In this document: in pieces, positions 1 to 12,151 of the stretch
How the letters are laid out: every line of letters begins with the position of its first letter
Position numbering within the stretch: position 1 is the first letter of the stretch
Source of the DNA: Torymus aiolomorphi
Taxonomy: Eukaryota > Arthropoda > Insecta > Hymenoptera > Torymidae
Assembly: GCA_036365515.1 (NCBI GenBank)
Contig: CM070874.1
Coordinates: 178,709,297 to 178,773,296, forward strand
DNA length: 64,000 nt
Direction of reading: 5' to 3'
Position numbers and translations under genes: made by a program
The notes under the pieces: model-generated
What the model saw: only the letters and a program-made list of their open reading frames with translations
Told to the model about the DNA's origin: nothing
Database searches by the model: none

Positions 1-1090
1 ATAGAGAACAACCACTTTTTATATTTTTAATTTTTCATGTTAATTAATTTAAGAGAAAAAAATTAGTTTATGAAAAGGTTGATTTTTTATGCTCAATTAT
101 TTTTTATTTAAGTTTTGATAACAAATTTATTGAGGGAAACGTTCTGGTATGTTTCTTAATATATCATTTTTTAAGAATAATGATTTCACTGCAGCTGATA
201 GCGGATGATTAATGCAGTTGTACTTTTTTATCTTTGGTAAATTATACATTTATCTTTTCTAAATAACATTATAACTTGTTAGGTAGATGAAAAACAAGTT
301 TTATGAAGTTTTTACTTTCCTAGCCTTCTCCTCTTCCCCTCCCTCTGAGCAAACTAGAATTTTCACGCATTAATTTTATCTCAGAATCAATAATCATAAC
401 AAAAATTCTAAAAATAATAATACATGTATGGTGAGTATAGGTAAATAAGAATAAATTTTTTAATTTATTTTCAACATTAACTATAACGTTAGAAAAATTT
501 TAAAATATTTCAAATCGCAATATCTATTGTAGGTACTAATTTATATCATCGGTTGAAAGAAAGAAGGTGCTTTCAAATGAGTGTTGCAAAAGAAACTATT
601 TTAAATGAGTCTTGTATAAGAAGCAACTTGGAGTATGCGCCAAAGAAGATGCTGTGCTATCTCGTAAATAATCTTTTTCTTCTAATTTAAAGTTGGCAAT
701 CCAGTGAATATTAAAAAAAACATACCTTTGAAGTTCTTGAGTTTCCTTACTATAAGAAAAGTTTAAATCTTTTAAGTTAGTAATTTTTAATACGTTCTAA
801 TGAGATAAAAAGATATTTTTCCTAAAAATCAGTATAATTTGATGACTATAATCAGTATAACTTAATTTATAGTAAATGAACAAATTCAATAACGACGAAG
901 ATAATTATCGCTTTTTTAAACATCTATTGGATTATCAACTTGAATATAGAAGGAAAAACAAATATTTGCAAGATAGGTCCTTCCTCGGCGCTTACTGCAA
1001 ATACATCTGTTTACAGCGCTCTTTTAAAATAGTGCCTTTTTACTCCTAGCCGACGATATACATAGGATTTATTTTAAATATTACTGTATT
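1..1090. other. AT-rich DNA without recognisable genes
   Basis: The stretch is strongly AT-rich, has no long reading frame on either strand, and shows no repeat arms or protein similarity that I can recognise. Confidence 0.6.
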
Positions 1091-1094
1091 CTGT

Positions 1095-1985
1095 TTTTCA
1101 AATTATGAACTTTTCTGCTGATCTTCTGAGCATGTCCTCCCCTTGACTGATATTCCCCCTGCAGAAACCGCCGGTAGGCATTAGCTCGCGATGGGCAGCC
1201 TTCGCCTTTACGGCCCTGTACAACGTCTGGCGCTTGGACATACGGTTTTCTATTCTTTCTTCTTCTCGCCTAATCCGGTTTAGACTGTCCGCGATACCAA
1301 TCGCCGCATCCCATCTTCTATGTGACGAAAGTAAGTACGTTCCAATGACTTCGGAAGATAAGTGGCATCCCATAGGGACCTGAACTGTTCTCTCTCTTCT
1401 CCCAAAACTTCATACACAACGAGCAAAGCATGCTCCACGTCCTCGTGAACTCCAGAACAGGCCGGGTACTCCATGCTTTGATATATCCAACTCTGTTCAG
1501 GTAGCTGCGAAAGCAGCCATTCAGTGAGCACGTAAGTGAGATGAAAGGTGACGAGTCCGTGTCTCCTCCCTGCATATTCGACACATGGGATCATATTCTG
1601 GGTTCACTGACCCTGCCTGTCATATTCCATCGGCACTGCCACTCTTCACCGGTCTTTCTGGATCATCAGTTGCAGCGTTATCGCGGTACATCTCTGCTCT
1701 CTCGTTCGCGTGGTAATTCTGCGATCACCAATAGAACGATGTTTGACACGGTACGCTAGGCACAAGCAACTCTCAACGCGATTGTCCTGCTGGCTCTTCG
1801 ACAAGCGGGATCATAACTCGGGTTTCTACTCATAGCATCAGACCAGATTAAGGCTCCGTACAGGATCACGAAATACACCAGCGAGGAAAGGAGGAACCGT
1901 CGCGTCTGCTTCGTCCTTCCCATGTTCGGAATAATGCCCGCGAGCGCTCGAGCCACTTCTCATGCCTTTAGTCCTGCCTTCCTAA
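1095..1985 (-). pseudogene. R1-clade non-LTR retrotransposon, 3' end of ORF2 (reverse transcriptase C-terminus)
   Basis: Minus-strand frames read, in order, an ARALAGIIPNMG segment followed by a SLVYFVILYGALIW segment, an ALRVACA segment, and a LTYVLTEWLLSQ segment followed by an EDVEHALL cysteine-containing tail. This order is the thumb and C-terminal zinc region of R1-clade ORF2 proteins. The pieces lie in different frames with several stops, so the copy is dead. The palm domain with the YADD motif is absent, so the copy is 5'-truncated, as is usual for target-primed insertions. Related fragments lie at 16990-17328 and 19495-21540. The clade call rests on recognition of these motifs, not on an alignment. 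Confidence 0.7.
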
Positions 1986-2047
1986 GATAGTATTTGAACG
2001 ACTGTAACGGTCATAAATATGCCTTACATTAAATATATATATATATA

Positions 2048-2398
2048 TTTCTGTTCACCGCTATGTTTCAGGACTTTTCATTGGTTTACCGCTATGTTTC
2101 AGGACATTTGCATGTTTTCAGGACTGTACTGAATTAGGAATATGTTTACCGCTACCTTTCAGGACATTTTTGTATTATTCAGGACATTTAGAGTTTCTTT
2201 CACAACGTTTTTTCCATAAAATTTTTCCGAAATCAACGTAAAATACTGCGGAACTGAAAGGGGGCGCCGCAGGCGTCGTGGTGTTAGTCAACACCCTGAG
2301 GGATATTATTTCTTTAGTCACTTATATACTGTTTAACGTTTTATACCTACTTCTATTGCAGAAAACCTGTAGGTGTCCTGGAAGGTAGCGGTGTACTA

Positions 2399-2403
<5 letters not shown>
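2048..2403. mobile_element. Small TA-tract-embedded element, copy A
   Basis: The segment lies between two TA microsatellites. Its left end carries CACCGCTATGTTTCAGGAC and its right end carries the complement-type sequence GTCCTGGAAGGTAGCGGTG, an imperfect terminal inverted repeat. The nonamer TTTCAGGAC or a close variant is iterated about five times in the left half. The middle has a GC-rich core, GGCGCCGCAGGCGTCGTGGT at 2262, followed by ATTATTTCTTTAGTCAC at 2304. Copy D (10031-10388) has the same core with different end motifs. There is no coding capacity. I infer a non-autonomous transposon; its superfamily is unknown. Confidence 0.55.
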
Positions 2404-2486
<83 letters not shown>

Positions 2487-2506
2487 AGTGTGTGTGTGTG
2501 TGTGTA
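2404..2506. repeat. TA and GT microsatellite
   Basis: An almost uninterrupted TA tract of about 65 bp is followed by a short TA run and a GT run. It abuts the right end of TA-embedded element A. Confidence 0.95.
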
Positions 2507-4186
2507 TATCATGACTTATTATCGCAACTATAAGGAATTCTGTTTACCGACGCAAGTCCCTCGCAATGACTCAAATTAGTAAATGATACTCAACACGCTA
2601 CCTAGGTGATAGAGCAAGAACTCAACCCATAAGTGCCTAGGTGACCTCACTAGCACAAATGGTCACGGCGGGAGATTTGAATTTCAAATCCCTATTGTTT
2701 ATTAACAATTACACGTTGCATGCACAATTAACCAAACATATCTAAATAAATAATATGTGAATTATGCTTGCATAACCTATTAATCATGATCCTCTATTAT
2801 CGGAATCTCCATGGACCAAATTTGAATCTCGCACCCCCCAGATTACAGATGGCAGTTAAGTGTTTCAGGAAATAGGTAACGAAGTAGTTACATAACGTTC
2901 ACGTGTTATCTGATAAAATCAGACAGAGAGAGCGCGATTGGTGATGATGTGGGTGCGAGTGAGATAGACCGCACTAATTGTTTTAATTAATTAATTACAA
3001 GTAATACATGATATATAAACACGAACTAAATTATACTCTAGCTAAATTAAGTATTCTACACCCATTTTTTGTATTGTTCTAAGTATACGTGTTTTCTTCC
3101 AGAATAACATAGTGCTAACCATACTAATAATTAGATTATTATTGATTGTTTATTAATAATTTATAACAATGTTAACTAACAAAATTACAGGAAACACATC
3201 GACCGTCCTCCAGTTGCACGATGAAAGGTATTTCGTCTGTTTTTTGTATGTACCTGTAAAAAGCTACAGATACGACTTGCGGAAATACCTGTTCTACGAA
3301 CTAGGCCAATTAGGATTCAAGGATTCTCGGAAGGTTGCGCAATTACAACCCTGATGCGTATACAAATAAGCCAATTGCGCACCCTCCCGAGCAGATGAGC
3401 AGATAGCCAGTCATATGCAGTTTTGAGGTATGAATATAGGGTGCATGCCTCGTATAGGCACTCTTTGGCTCCTAGTCGCCAGCTCCAGTAGTTCTCCAGC
3501 AGTTCCCCAGCAGTTACCCGGCAGCAGGTAATACAAGGTGAGGTAAGGGCATAGATCTACGATTACTCCATCGGGATAAAGCGGACCGAGTCGTGTTAGC
3601 TCGCCTGACTCGGCGCTCCCCTTACCTGTATAAGTAGCCCCCTTTCTTGGCCCCTAGGAAGGTGACCGCAAGGTCATTCCCTTTGAAGGCTTAAGGTTGA
3701 CGCTACCATACTATGCAGCGTGCAGTGAACGTGGACCAGAATTAGACATCCGCGGATGCGATTCTTTCCTTTTGTTGACATATTTTTGAGATTAGTAGTT
3801 TATCGAATTTTCGGGTGTATCAAATTTTTCAAGTAAATTCGCGGTTATTAAATTTGGAGGTATATCAACTGAGTTATATTGTTAGGCGCGAAATTGATCA
3901 ACATTTTTTTCCTTTCTTTATTATATAATTAAATTTAATTATATTCTTTTGAGAATTATCTTGAATTAAATTTTCTTGATTGTTAACTTTCGAACACAAA
4001 TAAATAATTCATGACTGTATATATTTTTTTATGTAATTTTGTAATTTATAGTGGCTCCTACCCAAGTAAGGGTATTTAATAAATAAGCTTGTGATAATTT
4101 AACCATTATTACTATTATTTAACCTGGACGTTTTCCACCACCTATCCTATATCCTGACATTTTCATTTGCGTATTAATGAACAAAT
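2507..4186. other. Gene-poor DNA with a possible LTR remnant
   Basis: I see no supported gene. A 61-codon frame at 3169-3354 resembles nothing I know. Around 3400-4060 the base composition becomes more balanced. A TATAAGTAGCCCC motif at about 3631 and an AATAAATAA signal near 4000 could be the promoter and polyadenylation site of an old LTR, followed by TGGCTCCTACCCA near 4051, which could be a primer-binding site. No second LTR or duplicated ends are visible, so this is only a suggestion. Confidence 0.3.
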
Positions 4187-4504
4187 TATCATTATTATTA
4201 ATTATTATTATTATTTTAACTTTATTTTATGTCTCTGCCTAAAAAGGATACAGAAAGTGTACAGATTTACAGCAATAGCATCGAGATTTGCAATACAAAA
4301 TTGTCGTAGTCGCTTAGTCAAAATTGTAGGGGACTAACATTTTTCCATTAGTTTTCAATACATCATAGACTAAGAATAGTCAGTACTACTTGGTTTAATC
4401 AATTATATACAAGGAGTCACTTATTTACAGGAATTGAATGTATATAAAAGTCAAATATGTACAAAACGAATAACAAAATATCACAGTTCGCCGTAACTGA
4501 ATAC

Positions 4505-7245
4505 TCAGTCCAAAGATAGTAGATGCTCATAGAGAGCAGTTTTAAACCGACTTAGTCTGGGCAGGTATTTGATGCTCCCTGGAAGAGAATTCCACAGCTG
4601 TACACCATGGGCGCAAAAAGATTGCTTGCTTCGCTTGGCGAACACCTGCGGAATCGCAAGGTCCCTTGTGAATCCTCTAGCGGGACGAGTCAGCTGGCGT
4701 TTTTGAAACATTTCATGTAAATACGATGGCGTGCGATAATTTAGTACTTTGTACATAAGTACGGCAGTGAAGTACTGTCGCCTCGTCCCGGTACGCAGCC
4801 AACCAAGTCTTCGCTGAAAAGGAGTCACGTGATCACTCCGTTTCACTCCAAAGATGTACCTGAGACATGTATTCTGTAGTCTCTGTATTCTGGATTGCTG
4901 TTCGTACGTCGCGTCGAGTGTTACAACAGAGCAGTAGTCGAGGATGGCGAAGTAACTTAGTGCTACTTGATCGGAAAAAGCGAAGCAAGTATAAGGTACG
5001 ATTTGCCTTGTTCAACATGTAGTCAACAAAAGGTTTCCAAGATAGGATCCGATCAAGTACTACACCGAGGCACTTCACCGTTTCCGCAAAAGGAGCGACG
5101 TTCCCCGATTCAAGAGTAACGCCAGGCACTCGCGGCTTATCGATACGATTTGCTGTGAGTTTTGGCGCGAAAAAAATTGCTTGCATCTTGCCTGCATTGA
5201 GTCGAAGACCGGACTCTGCCGCCCAATCCGAAACGGTTTGAGCTGCTGTGGATAGTAATGTCCTTGCTTCCTCTAGCTGATCGTATAGTGTTTGTAGGTA
5301 AATTTGTAAATCGTCAGCATAAAGTATGTGTTTTATATCACTTTTGTCGAAAAGATGTTGCACGTCGTTGATCTACAAACAGAACAGCAATGGTCCGTGC
5401 ACAGACCCCTGTGGAGCACCGAAATTGGTTGCTACTCAATCGGTATCCAACAGAGGGCCATTCGTGATAGGTCCATGCTGCTCAGTTTACGTAACAGTGT
5501 CGTCGGTGAGATCGTATCAAACGCTTTGCTAAAGTCAAATAATAAAGCCAGAGTAACAAGTTTCTTGTCTAAGCCGGATCTGATATCGTCCGTCATTTTA
5601 AGTAGAGCTGTGGTGGTGCTGTGGTGCCTTCGAAAACCAGTTTGTAATTGATCAAGAATCCCATTGTTAATAATGTATTCTGATAGTTGCTCGTATACCA
5701 GTTTCTCCAGGACCTTGGAGAGAAAGCAAAGTAATGCAATCGGGCGAAAGTCCGAGGTAGTTGTAGGTGCTGATTTCTTTTTTAAGGGCAATAGCTATGC
5801 TTTCCTCCAGGATCCCGAGAAGACACCATTGTCAAGCGATGTGTTGAATATATTGACGAGCAGAGGTCCTATGGTCGGAAGAGCCTTTGCAATAACACTC
5901 TGCGGAATGCCGTCCTCCCCCTTGGCTTGAGAGATAAAATGAGCTACTGCGAGGATAACGTCATTAATCGACACGTGTTTCAAAGTAAAGCCCTCTTCAG
6001 GTGCAGTATTAATTACTACAGCTGTTTCATCCGAATTTTCTGAGGAGGAGCACGACACAGCTGCAAAGTGGTTATTCAGCTCGTTCAAAGAAAAGCTATG
6101 CAAACCATCAGACGACTTGGGGAGAAGACCAAGGTTGCGCAGTTCTTTCCAAAAGTTCCCGTTATTGTCTATGGTGTTTTTAAGTCTCTGATGTATGTAA
6201 CTCGTCCGTGTCTGTTTTGTGATGTCGGTCGCTTGTCTACGTAATCTGAAGAACTCTTCCAATAAGCTACGGTCTCCCGCCCGCTTGTAATGCCGTAAGG
6301 CAACATCACGCTTATGGTAAAGAACATGGCGGTTGGCGTCGTTTGGGAGTAACCGTTTTCAGTGGAGCCAACGAATCTACGGCAAGAGTCAGATTGTCCG
6401 TAAGTTTCGTTAACATGTAGGTCAGATCCGGCGTGCCAGAATCCAACGACGTCCAATCACAACCTCTGAGAAATGAATTTAGTTCGTCGGGGTTTATTTT
6501 ATTATAAGGTTTGTAAGAAAAACATGAACAAGATGAAGATGGGGTTGACCTATCGAGGGTCACGCTAATTAGGTTATGAGTGTTGTGAAAGGGTGCCGGT
6601 CGATTTTCTGTTTCTGTGATAGTATCGTCACTGTTTACAAAAATTGCGTCAATCCATTTCCCAGGCACGGTGGCGAAGTTCGTAGGCCCATTCTCAACTA
6701 CCGTCAAGGCTAGCTCGCTAGTCAAGTCGCGTAAGTATGTCTCGTCTTTATGTTGTGGGAAGATCTGAGTTGAAGTCACCCATGACAATTCTGGCACTAT
6801 AGTCTCCAGCGTACAGTTTTAAATTGTCAGCCAGATAAAGATCGTCCCTCAGAGATACATCAGGGGGTCGATACACTAAAGAGATGAAAATTGGATCGGA
6901 ATTGCCAATATTTACAAACCCCATGATATACTCTACGATACCAGGTTTACTAGGGACAGTGGTGTCTGATGTAGCGAGCACAGTAAACTTATAGGTGTTA
7001 CGAATATATAAAGACACACCACCGCCTTGAGTATTACGGTCCTGTCTTATGAGCGAGTAGCCACTGATCATGACCACTGAATCGTCGAGCAGTGGGTGAA
7101 AACGAGTCTCCGCCACCCCAAAGATGTCGTAATCCGGATTGTCACGAAGGTACTGTCGAACCTCCTCAATGTGTCCTTTAAGTGGGCACGCATTGAGGAA
7201 AGCCATCCTTAGCCCTTTCAGGAAGCGCACGCGCGCACCCTCCAT
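4505..7245 (-). pseudogene. ORF2: apurinic endonuclease and reverse transcriptase of the CR1/L2-group element
   Basis: The N-terminal part (7245-6748) is an APE-type endonuclease, with a VAETRFH segment holding the catalytic Glu and a VMGDFNSD segment holding the Asp and Asn. The reverse transcriptase follows: FRPIALLCFLSKVLEKLV near 5750, LLFDFSKAFD (motif A) near 5500, GAPQGSVHGPLLF (motif B) near 5410 and ILYADDLQIYL (motif C) near 5310. The tail at 4846-4505 has a LNYRTPSYLHEMF segment and the LWNSLPGSIKYL signature. The coding region is broken by several frameshifts and by an in-frame TAG just after motif B, so it is inactive. ORF1 lies 13 bp upstream. Confidence 0.85.
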
Positions 7246-7257
7246 CTTGTGAGCTAG

Positions 7258-7972
7258 TCATGCCGATGCTTTGTGCGAATCTGACATGTGCATTATATTG
7301 TTTTCCAAATAGCTAGACGCTATGGTGTTCAGATCAGCAGCATTTTTGAAAACGTGTGATCTTTTTCCGTCACACCACTTGACCAGAAATGAATCCTTCC
7401 TATGCCACGTATACTGAAAACCGAGCTTTTTGGCGGTGTATTTTAGAATTTTAAAATTAATATATTTCCGTTTCGTCAGTACTTGGTTAAAAAAAATTTT
7501 TGAGTCAATAATAGAAGAGACATCATTCTGATCAAGGAGAGATAGATCCAGATCACGTGTGTGCAATAGACTAAATTTATGTTTAGCATTGATTATGTCG
7601 TTCGCAATAGTGTTAGTGCGCAGGCATACAATGTAAGGTGCAGGGCGAGTTTTACTCGTCATGGTAGAGCTGCCCTGTTCTTTCACTATGACGGGTCGAC
7701 ATGAGACAATGTCAGCGAGTGAGAAGGTGCTTAAGGCTGCATGAATGGCAGAAAAAGCAGCTAATTTTAAATTACATGCGTTATTATTAATAAAACCAGA
7801 AATCATTATCTCCTTGCCCTCACTCGGTGTCGTCATCGTATTACTAGTCTCACAAGCCGGAGTGGGTATGACGTATGTGCTAGACTCAGTATTGATTTCT
7901 GTATTTATTGCTGGTACTGTTTCCGTGTGAGATGCCGTGCCGCAACGAGCGCTAGTATGAGTGTATATATAT

Positions 7973-7975
<3 letters not shown>
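7258..7975 (-). pseudogene. ORF1 C-terminal part with a baculovirus FP-like domain
   Basis: This open minus-strand frame, cut off upstream by the TA tract, encodes a serine/threonine-rich linker, a segment beginning [16 protein letters not shown], and a C-terminal block with [20 protein letters not shown] and [17 protein letters not shown]. The last block fits the FP C-terminal domain seen in many non-LTR ORF1 proteins, where it is thought to act in RNA binding and chaperoning. The stop is just upstream of the ORF2 start. The apparent N-terminus in this frame is only translated TA microsatellite. The matching N-terminal half lies at 12183-12753 and 10583-10886. Confidence 0.65.

Positions 7976-8051
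<76 letters not shown>
7976..8051. repeat. TA microsatellite inside ORF1
   Basis: A TA tract of about 70 bp marks the point where the retrotransposon ORF1 sequence stops and the inserted cluster at 8050-10500 begins. Confidence 0.95.
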
Positions 8052-8052
<1 letters not shown>

Positions 8053-8055
8053 TAG

Positions 8056-8097
8056 TGGGGCTTCGCCCCCCTGCTCGCTCCGCTCGCCAACCCCCGA
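8056..8097. repeat. Short GC-rich repeat GGGGCTTCGCCCCCCTGCTC
   Basis: The sequence CTCGCTCCGCTCGCCAACCC occurs here and again at about 21866 after a similar TACTAG lead-in. Two dispersed copies at AT-rich junctions suggest the end of a mobile element. No partner end was found. Confidence 0.4.
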
Positions 8098-8220
8098 TGT
8101 GTTGTAATTATAATAAAAAATGTTTTAAATTGTATACTTAGGAATAATTTTATAACGAAAGATATAAATGTATAATTGTCAGAAAGATCCCATTGGAAAA
8201 ATGTTTATAAAAATAAGAAA

Positions 8221-8935
<715 letters not shown>

Positions 8936-9187
8936 TATATACTGATAATGATTAATAGAATTATTTCTAACTATACCTTTATATCTTTCTAAAAAACAAT
9001 TCCAAAAGAATTGCTTCTAAAAATTTTTCTAACAGGAAAATTTATATAAAGCTATTGTTAAAGAATCAAAATCCAACAGTACCTTCAAGGTGACATAGCA
9101 TTTCATTTCAATCAAAATTTTCTTCTTCCCAATAATAAATTTTACATAAATTTGTTTCCTACTTTTTGACATTGTTTAAGAGACATT
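8936..9187. other. AT-rich spacer
   Basis: No gene, repeat arm or motif was recognised between the foldback element and the G-rich minisatellite. Confidence 0.5.
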
Positions 9188-9466
9188 GAGGGGGGGCTAG
9201 GAGGCAGCTGAGGGGGCGCTGAGATGGGGGTGAGGTGGGAGCGAGGGGGCGCTGAGGTGGGGGTGAGGTGGCGCTGAGGAGGGGGTGAGGGGGGCTCTAA
9301 CAGAATAAGAAGTCACGAAATAACGTAAAAAATGACGGAATTTTACGTTATGTTGAGGAGGGGGCTGAGGGGGCGCTGAGGTGGGGGTGAGGAGGAGGCG
9401 GGGGGGGGCTGAGGTGGGAGTGAGGTGGCGCTGAGGTGGGGGTGAAGTGGGGCTACGTGGTAACAT
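9188..9466. repeat. G-rich minisatellite
   Basis: Irregular repeats of the type GAGGTGGGGGTGAGGTGGCG fill the plus strand, with many runs of three or more G. They are interrupted at about 9296-9353 by an AT-rich insert containing the palindrome-like pair TAACGTAAAA and TTTTACGTTA. Proline-rich minus-strand frames across it are artefacts of the repeat. Confidence 0.85.
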
Positions 9467-9483
9467 TCATCTATATAATATAG

Positions 9484-9530
<47 letters not shown>

Positions 9531-9533
<3 letters not shown>

Positions 9534-9752
9534 CAAATGCAGTTTTTGAGGATCTATGTCAGCAGGGATTCGATACTTTGAGGATTTTTCGAACTTTTGA
9601 GGACATCCTCAAAATTCCTGCGGTATGAAAAGGTACTTTTGAGTATTTATATTAATACCTTCAACGCAGAGAGGGAGTTATTTTTTTAGTCAAGCATATA
9701 CGAACTCTGGAGAAAAAAACTATAGATCCTCAAAAGTAGCGGTTTCCGCAAG
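9531..9752. mobile_element. Small TA-tract-embedded element, copy B
   Basis: Bounded by TA tracts. The left end GCAGTTTTTGAGGATCTAT and the right end ATAGATCCTCAAAAGTAGC form a terminal inverted repeat. TTTTGAGGA or a close variant recurs several times in the left half. The central sequence GTTATTTTTTTAGTCAA at 9677 matches the core of copies A, C and D. No reading frame. Confidence 0.5.
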
Positions 9753-9764
9753 ATATATATATAT

Positions 9765-9997
9765 ACATTTCTCGAAAGGGATTTATAAAGCCCGTTTTTT
9801 TTATATAGAGGGGTTTATCGAGCCCGATTTTGATTATGCAACCCGGGCTTTATAATATTTCTAAATATAGGGGTTTATGCGGCCCGACCTACAGTCTATA
9901 ACCCTAGAGTCCATTATTTCTTTAGTCACTTGCCATAGAGAACTCTGGGCTGTAGGTACTAATATACAGTCTTGGGCTACATAAACCCCGATAAGTG

Positions 9998-10000
<3 letters not shown>
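9765..10000. mobile_element. Small TA-tract-embedded element, copy C
   Basis: Bounded by TA tracts. The motif GGTTTAT followed by two or three bases and GCCCG occurs in direct copies on the left (for example GGGGTTTATCGAGCCCG and GGGGTTTATGCGGCCCG) and inverted as GGGCTACATAAACCCC at the right end. The core ATTATTTCTTTAGTCACT is at 9913. The end motif is unrelated to those of copies A, B and D, while the core is shared. Confidence 0.5.
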
Positions 10001-10034
<34 letters not shown>

Positions 10035-10038
<4 letters not shown>

Positions 10039-10386
10039 CATCTGGGACGCATTTTGAGGATTATATAAGTCATATATACCGAATTTTGAGGATTTTGTAG
10101 GCATTTTGAGGAGTCTCCTCAAAAGTCCAAAGCACTCGAGAGGCATTTTGAGGATTTTTCAGCGGTTTCCACAATAGTGTGTTAATACATCGATTTCGGA
10201 AATTCCGTGATATTTTTCCGTAAAAGCGGGCGCCGCAGGCGTCGTGGTGTTAGTCAATAACCTTAGGGTCATTATTTCTTTAGTCACGCGCTTGTTTATT
10301 GGTTGTTTATAACAATGTTTATATTTGTGTCACCACTATTGTACACATTCTTTATGAAATCCTCAAAATACCGTACAATGATATTT
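10035..10386. mobile_element. Small TA-tract-embedded element, copy D
   Basis: Bounded by TA tracts. CATTTTGAGGATT is iterated about four times in direct orientation in the left half, with inverted copies such as AATCCTCAAAATAC at the right end. The core GGCGCCGCAGGCGTCGTGGT at 10229 followed by ATTATTTCTTTAGTCAC at 10271 is nearly identical to that of copy A 8 kb away, although the terminal motifs differ. Confidence 0.55.
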
Positions 10387-10402
10387 ATATATATATATAT
10401 AT

Positions 10403-10495
10403 ATAATAGAATAGGCGTTATTTCCGGGATTATACAGTGTTCTATAGTTTATTCTTTTAGAGTTGCCATATACAAGTGACTAAAGAAATAATGTG

Positions 10496-10500
<5 letters not shown>
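10403..10500. mobile_element. Small TA-tract-embedded element, partial copy E (inverted)
   Basis: About 100 bp between TA tracts. It contains GTGACTAAAGAAATAATG at 10476, the reverse complement of the core of copies A, C and D. End motifs are not recognised, so it may be truncated. Confidence 0.4.

Positions 10501-10582
<82 letters not shown>
10501..10582. repeat. TA microsatellite
   Basis: A TA tract of about 80 bp marks the upstream boundary of the cluster inserted into ORF1; an ATT-type run follows. Confidence 0.95.
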
Positions 10583-10586
<4 letters not shown>

Positions 10587-10886
10587 CATTATTATTATTA
10601 TTATTTACATTTACAGTAACAGAGAAAATAGGCTTCTCTAGCACAGGTGTCTTTGAATTAACGACGTGATTTTGCTTGTCATGCTGCTCACGCAGCATCT
10701 CACACTGCTTTAAAGATGAGCTTAGGGAATTAACACTTTCGGTTAAAAGTTCCGTGCCCTCGTTTATTTGCTCGCCGAAATTCACATTCTCTCGTCGTCG
10801 TATTTAATTGATTAGTTCGCTCGGCCAACAGAGCTTCTAGAAAGTCCACCTTGGATACGAGAGTGTCGATTTTCTGAGTAAGATTA
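10583..10886 (-). pseudogene. ORF1 middle part, coiled-coil region
   Basis: Minus-strand frames contain NLTQKIDTLVSKVDFLEALL and, in another frame, a NEGTELLTESVNSLSSSLKQ segment. The spacing of hydrophobic residues fits a coiled coil, as usual in non-LTR ORF1 proteins that trimerise. It joins the segment beyond the mariner (12183-12753). At least one frameshift separates the two frames. The segment ends in asparagine repeats next to the TA tract. Confidence 0.45.
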
Positions 10887-10915
10887 CGAGGGTCATTTGA
10901 CAAGTACCTAGCCTC
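10887..10915 (+). repeat. Left terminal inverted repeat of the mariner
   Basis: This is complementary to 12152-12180 with one mismatch and is preceded by the TA target duplicate. Confidence 0.9.
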
Positions 10916-11065
10916 ACCGCCAGATGGTGCCACTATCGCACCAGAAGTACACTACAGTGCAGTATCTTCCTGTAAACGGTTACAGACGAAATTTCAGCCG
11001 GATCGGAGTTGTAGTTTATTTTTGAGAGCGTGTGAAAGCAAATGTGTCCGTTGATTTTTGAAAAA

Positions 11066-12115
11066 ATGGAGAAAGAACAATATCGGTCGGTGATTCGATT
11101 CTTGTTTTTGGAAGGGAAATCGCGCAGTGAAATTAAAGAACGCTTGGATGCAGTGTACGGGGATGCTTCTCCTTCGATGGCGACCGTTAAATTTTGGTAT
11201 AACGAGTTTCAATGTGGTCGTACGTCGGTTTTTGATGATCCACGCCCAGGTGCTCCGAAAACAGCCACTACGGAGGAGAACGTGACAAAAATACACGATA
11301 TCGTTTTGTCAGACCGCCGATTAAAGGTGCACGAGATAGCTGCGATAGTAGGCATCTCAGAAGAACGCGTGTGGCATATCCTACATGAGATTTTAGGCAT
11401 GAGGAAGCTGTCAGCAAGGTGGGTGCCGCGTTTGCTGACTGCAGACAACAAGCGCATCCGTGTGACCAGTTCAGAGCAGTGTTTGGAGCTGTTTAATCGC
11501 AATCCAAAAGAGTTTTTGCGTCGTTACGTGACCGTCGACGAAACATGGATTCACTACTACACTCCAGAGACCAAGAAGCAGTCAAAACAGTGGACCTTAC
11601 CCGGTGAACCTGCTCGGAAGAAGGCGAAGACGGTCCCGTCGGCCGGAAAGGTGATGGCCACTGTTTTCTGGGATTCTCAAGGTGTGATTTTTATTGACTA
11701 TCTGGAGAAGGGCAAATCGATCACAGGACAGTACTACGCCGAACTATTGAGCCGATTTGACGCCGTGTTAGAAGAAAAACGGCCCCATTTGTCTAAAAAG
11801 AAAGTGCTTTTCCACCACGATAATGCACTGGCTCACACTTCTGCACTCGACACGGCTAAATTGGTCCAATTACGCTACGAACTGCTGCCCCATCCACCGT
11901 ATTCTCCAGATTTGGCTCCGTGCGACTTTTTTTTGTTTCCGAACCTAAAAAATTCGCTCGCCGGGAAGAGATTCCACTCCAATAACGAAATAATCGCCGC
12001 CACGGAGGCCTATTTTGCAAACCAAGAGAAAACATGTTTTTCAACGGGGTTAAAAAAATTGGAACACCGCTGGACCAAGTGTATTCAACTAAAAGGAGAC
12101 TACATTGAAAAATAA
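11066..12115 (+). CDS. Mariner transposase (DD34D), apparently intact
   Basis: The open frame runs from 11042. The Met at 11066, in an A-rich context and matching the usual mariner start (MEKEQYRSV), is preferred and gives 349 residues, a normal mariner length. The N-terminal paired helix-turn-helix region is followed by the WVPRLL linker motif. The catalytic triad is visible: Asp in VTVDETWIHYY, Asp in FHHDNALAH and Asp in YSPDLAPCDFF, with 34 residues between the last two. No stop or frameshift is seen. The protein would bind the TIRs and move the element by cut and paste in the nucleus. An AATAAA signal follows the stop. Whether it is active today cannot be told from the sequence. Confidence 0.93.
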   Translation: MEKEQYRSVIRFLFLEGKSRSEIKERLDAVYGDASPSMATVKFWYNEFQCGRTSVFDDPRPGAPKTATTEENVTKIHDIVLSDRRLKVHEIAAIVGISEERVWHILHEILGMRKLSARWVPRLLTADNKRIRVTSSEQCLELFNRNPKEFLRRYVTVDETWIHYYTPETKKQSKQWTLPGEPARKKAKTVPSAGKVMATVFWDSQGVIFIDYLEKGKSITGQYYAELLSRFDAVLEEKRPHLSKKKVLFHHDNALAHTSALDTAKLVQLRYELLPHPPYSPDLAPCDFFLFPNLKNSLAGKRFHSNNEIIAATEAYFANQEKTCFSTGLKKLEHRWTKCIQLKGDYIEK

Positions 12116-12151
12116 ATTTTATTTTTTGTAAAATTTTGGTGTTTTAATTTG

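Noticed and set aside
2262..2320. Core of the TA-embedded elements as a tRNA-like or SINE promoter
   Set aside because: No A-box and B-box pair with correct spacing and no cloverleaf could be drawn.
3169..3354. 61-codon frame as a small gene
   Set aside because: No domain, no promoter, no neighbour context; length is within chance for this AT content.
7975..8052. Reading frame beginning with a long Tyr-Ile repeat joined to ORF1
   Set aside because: It is translated TA microsatellite and not a real N-terminus.
9197..9531. Proline-rich minus-strand frames
   Set aside because: They are produced by the G-rich minisatellite and the adjoining TA tract; no coding evidence.
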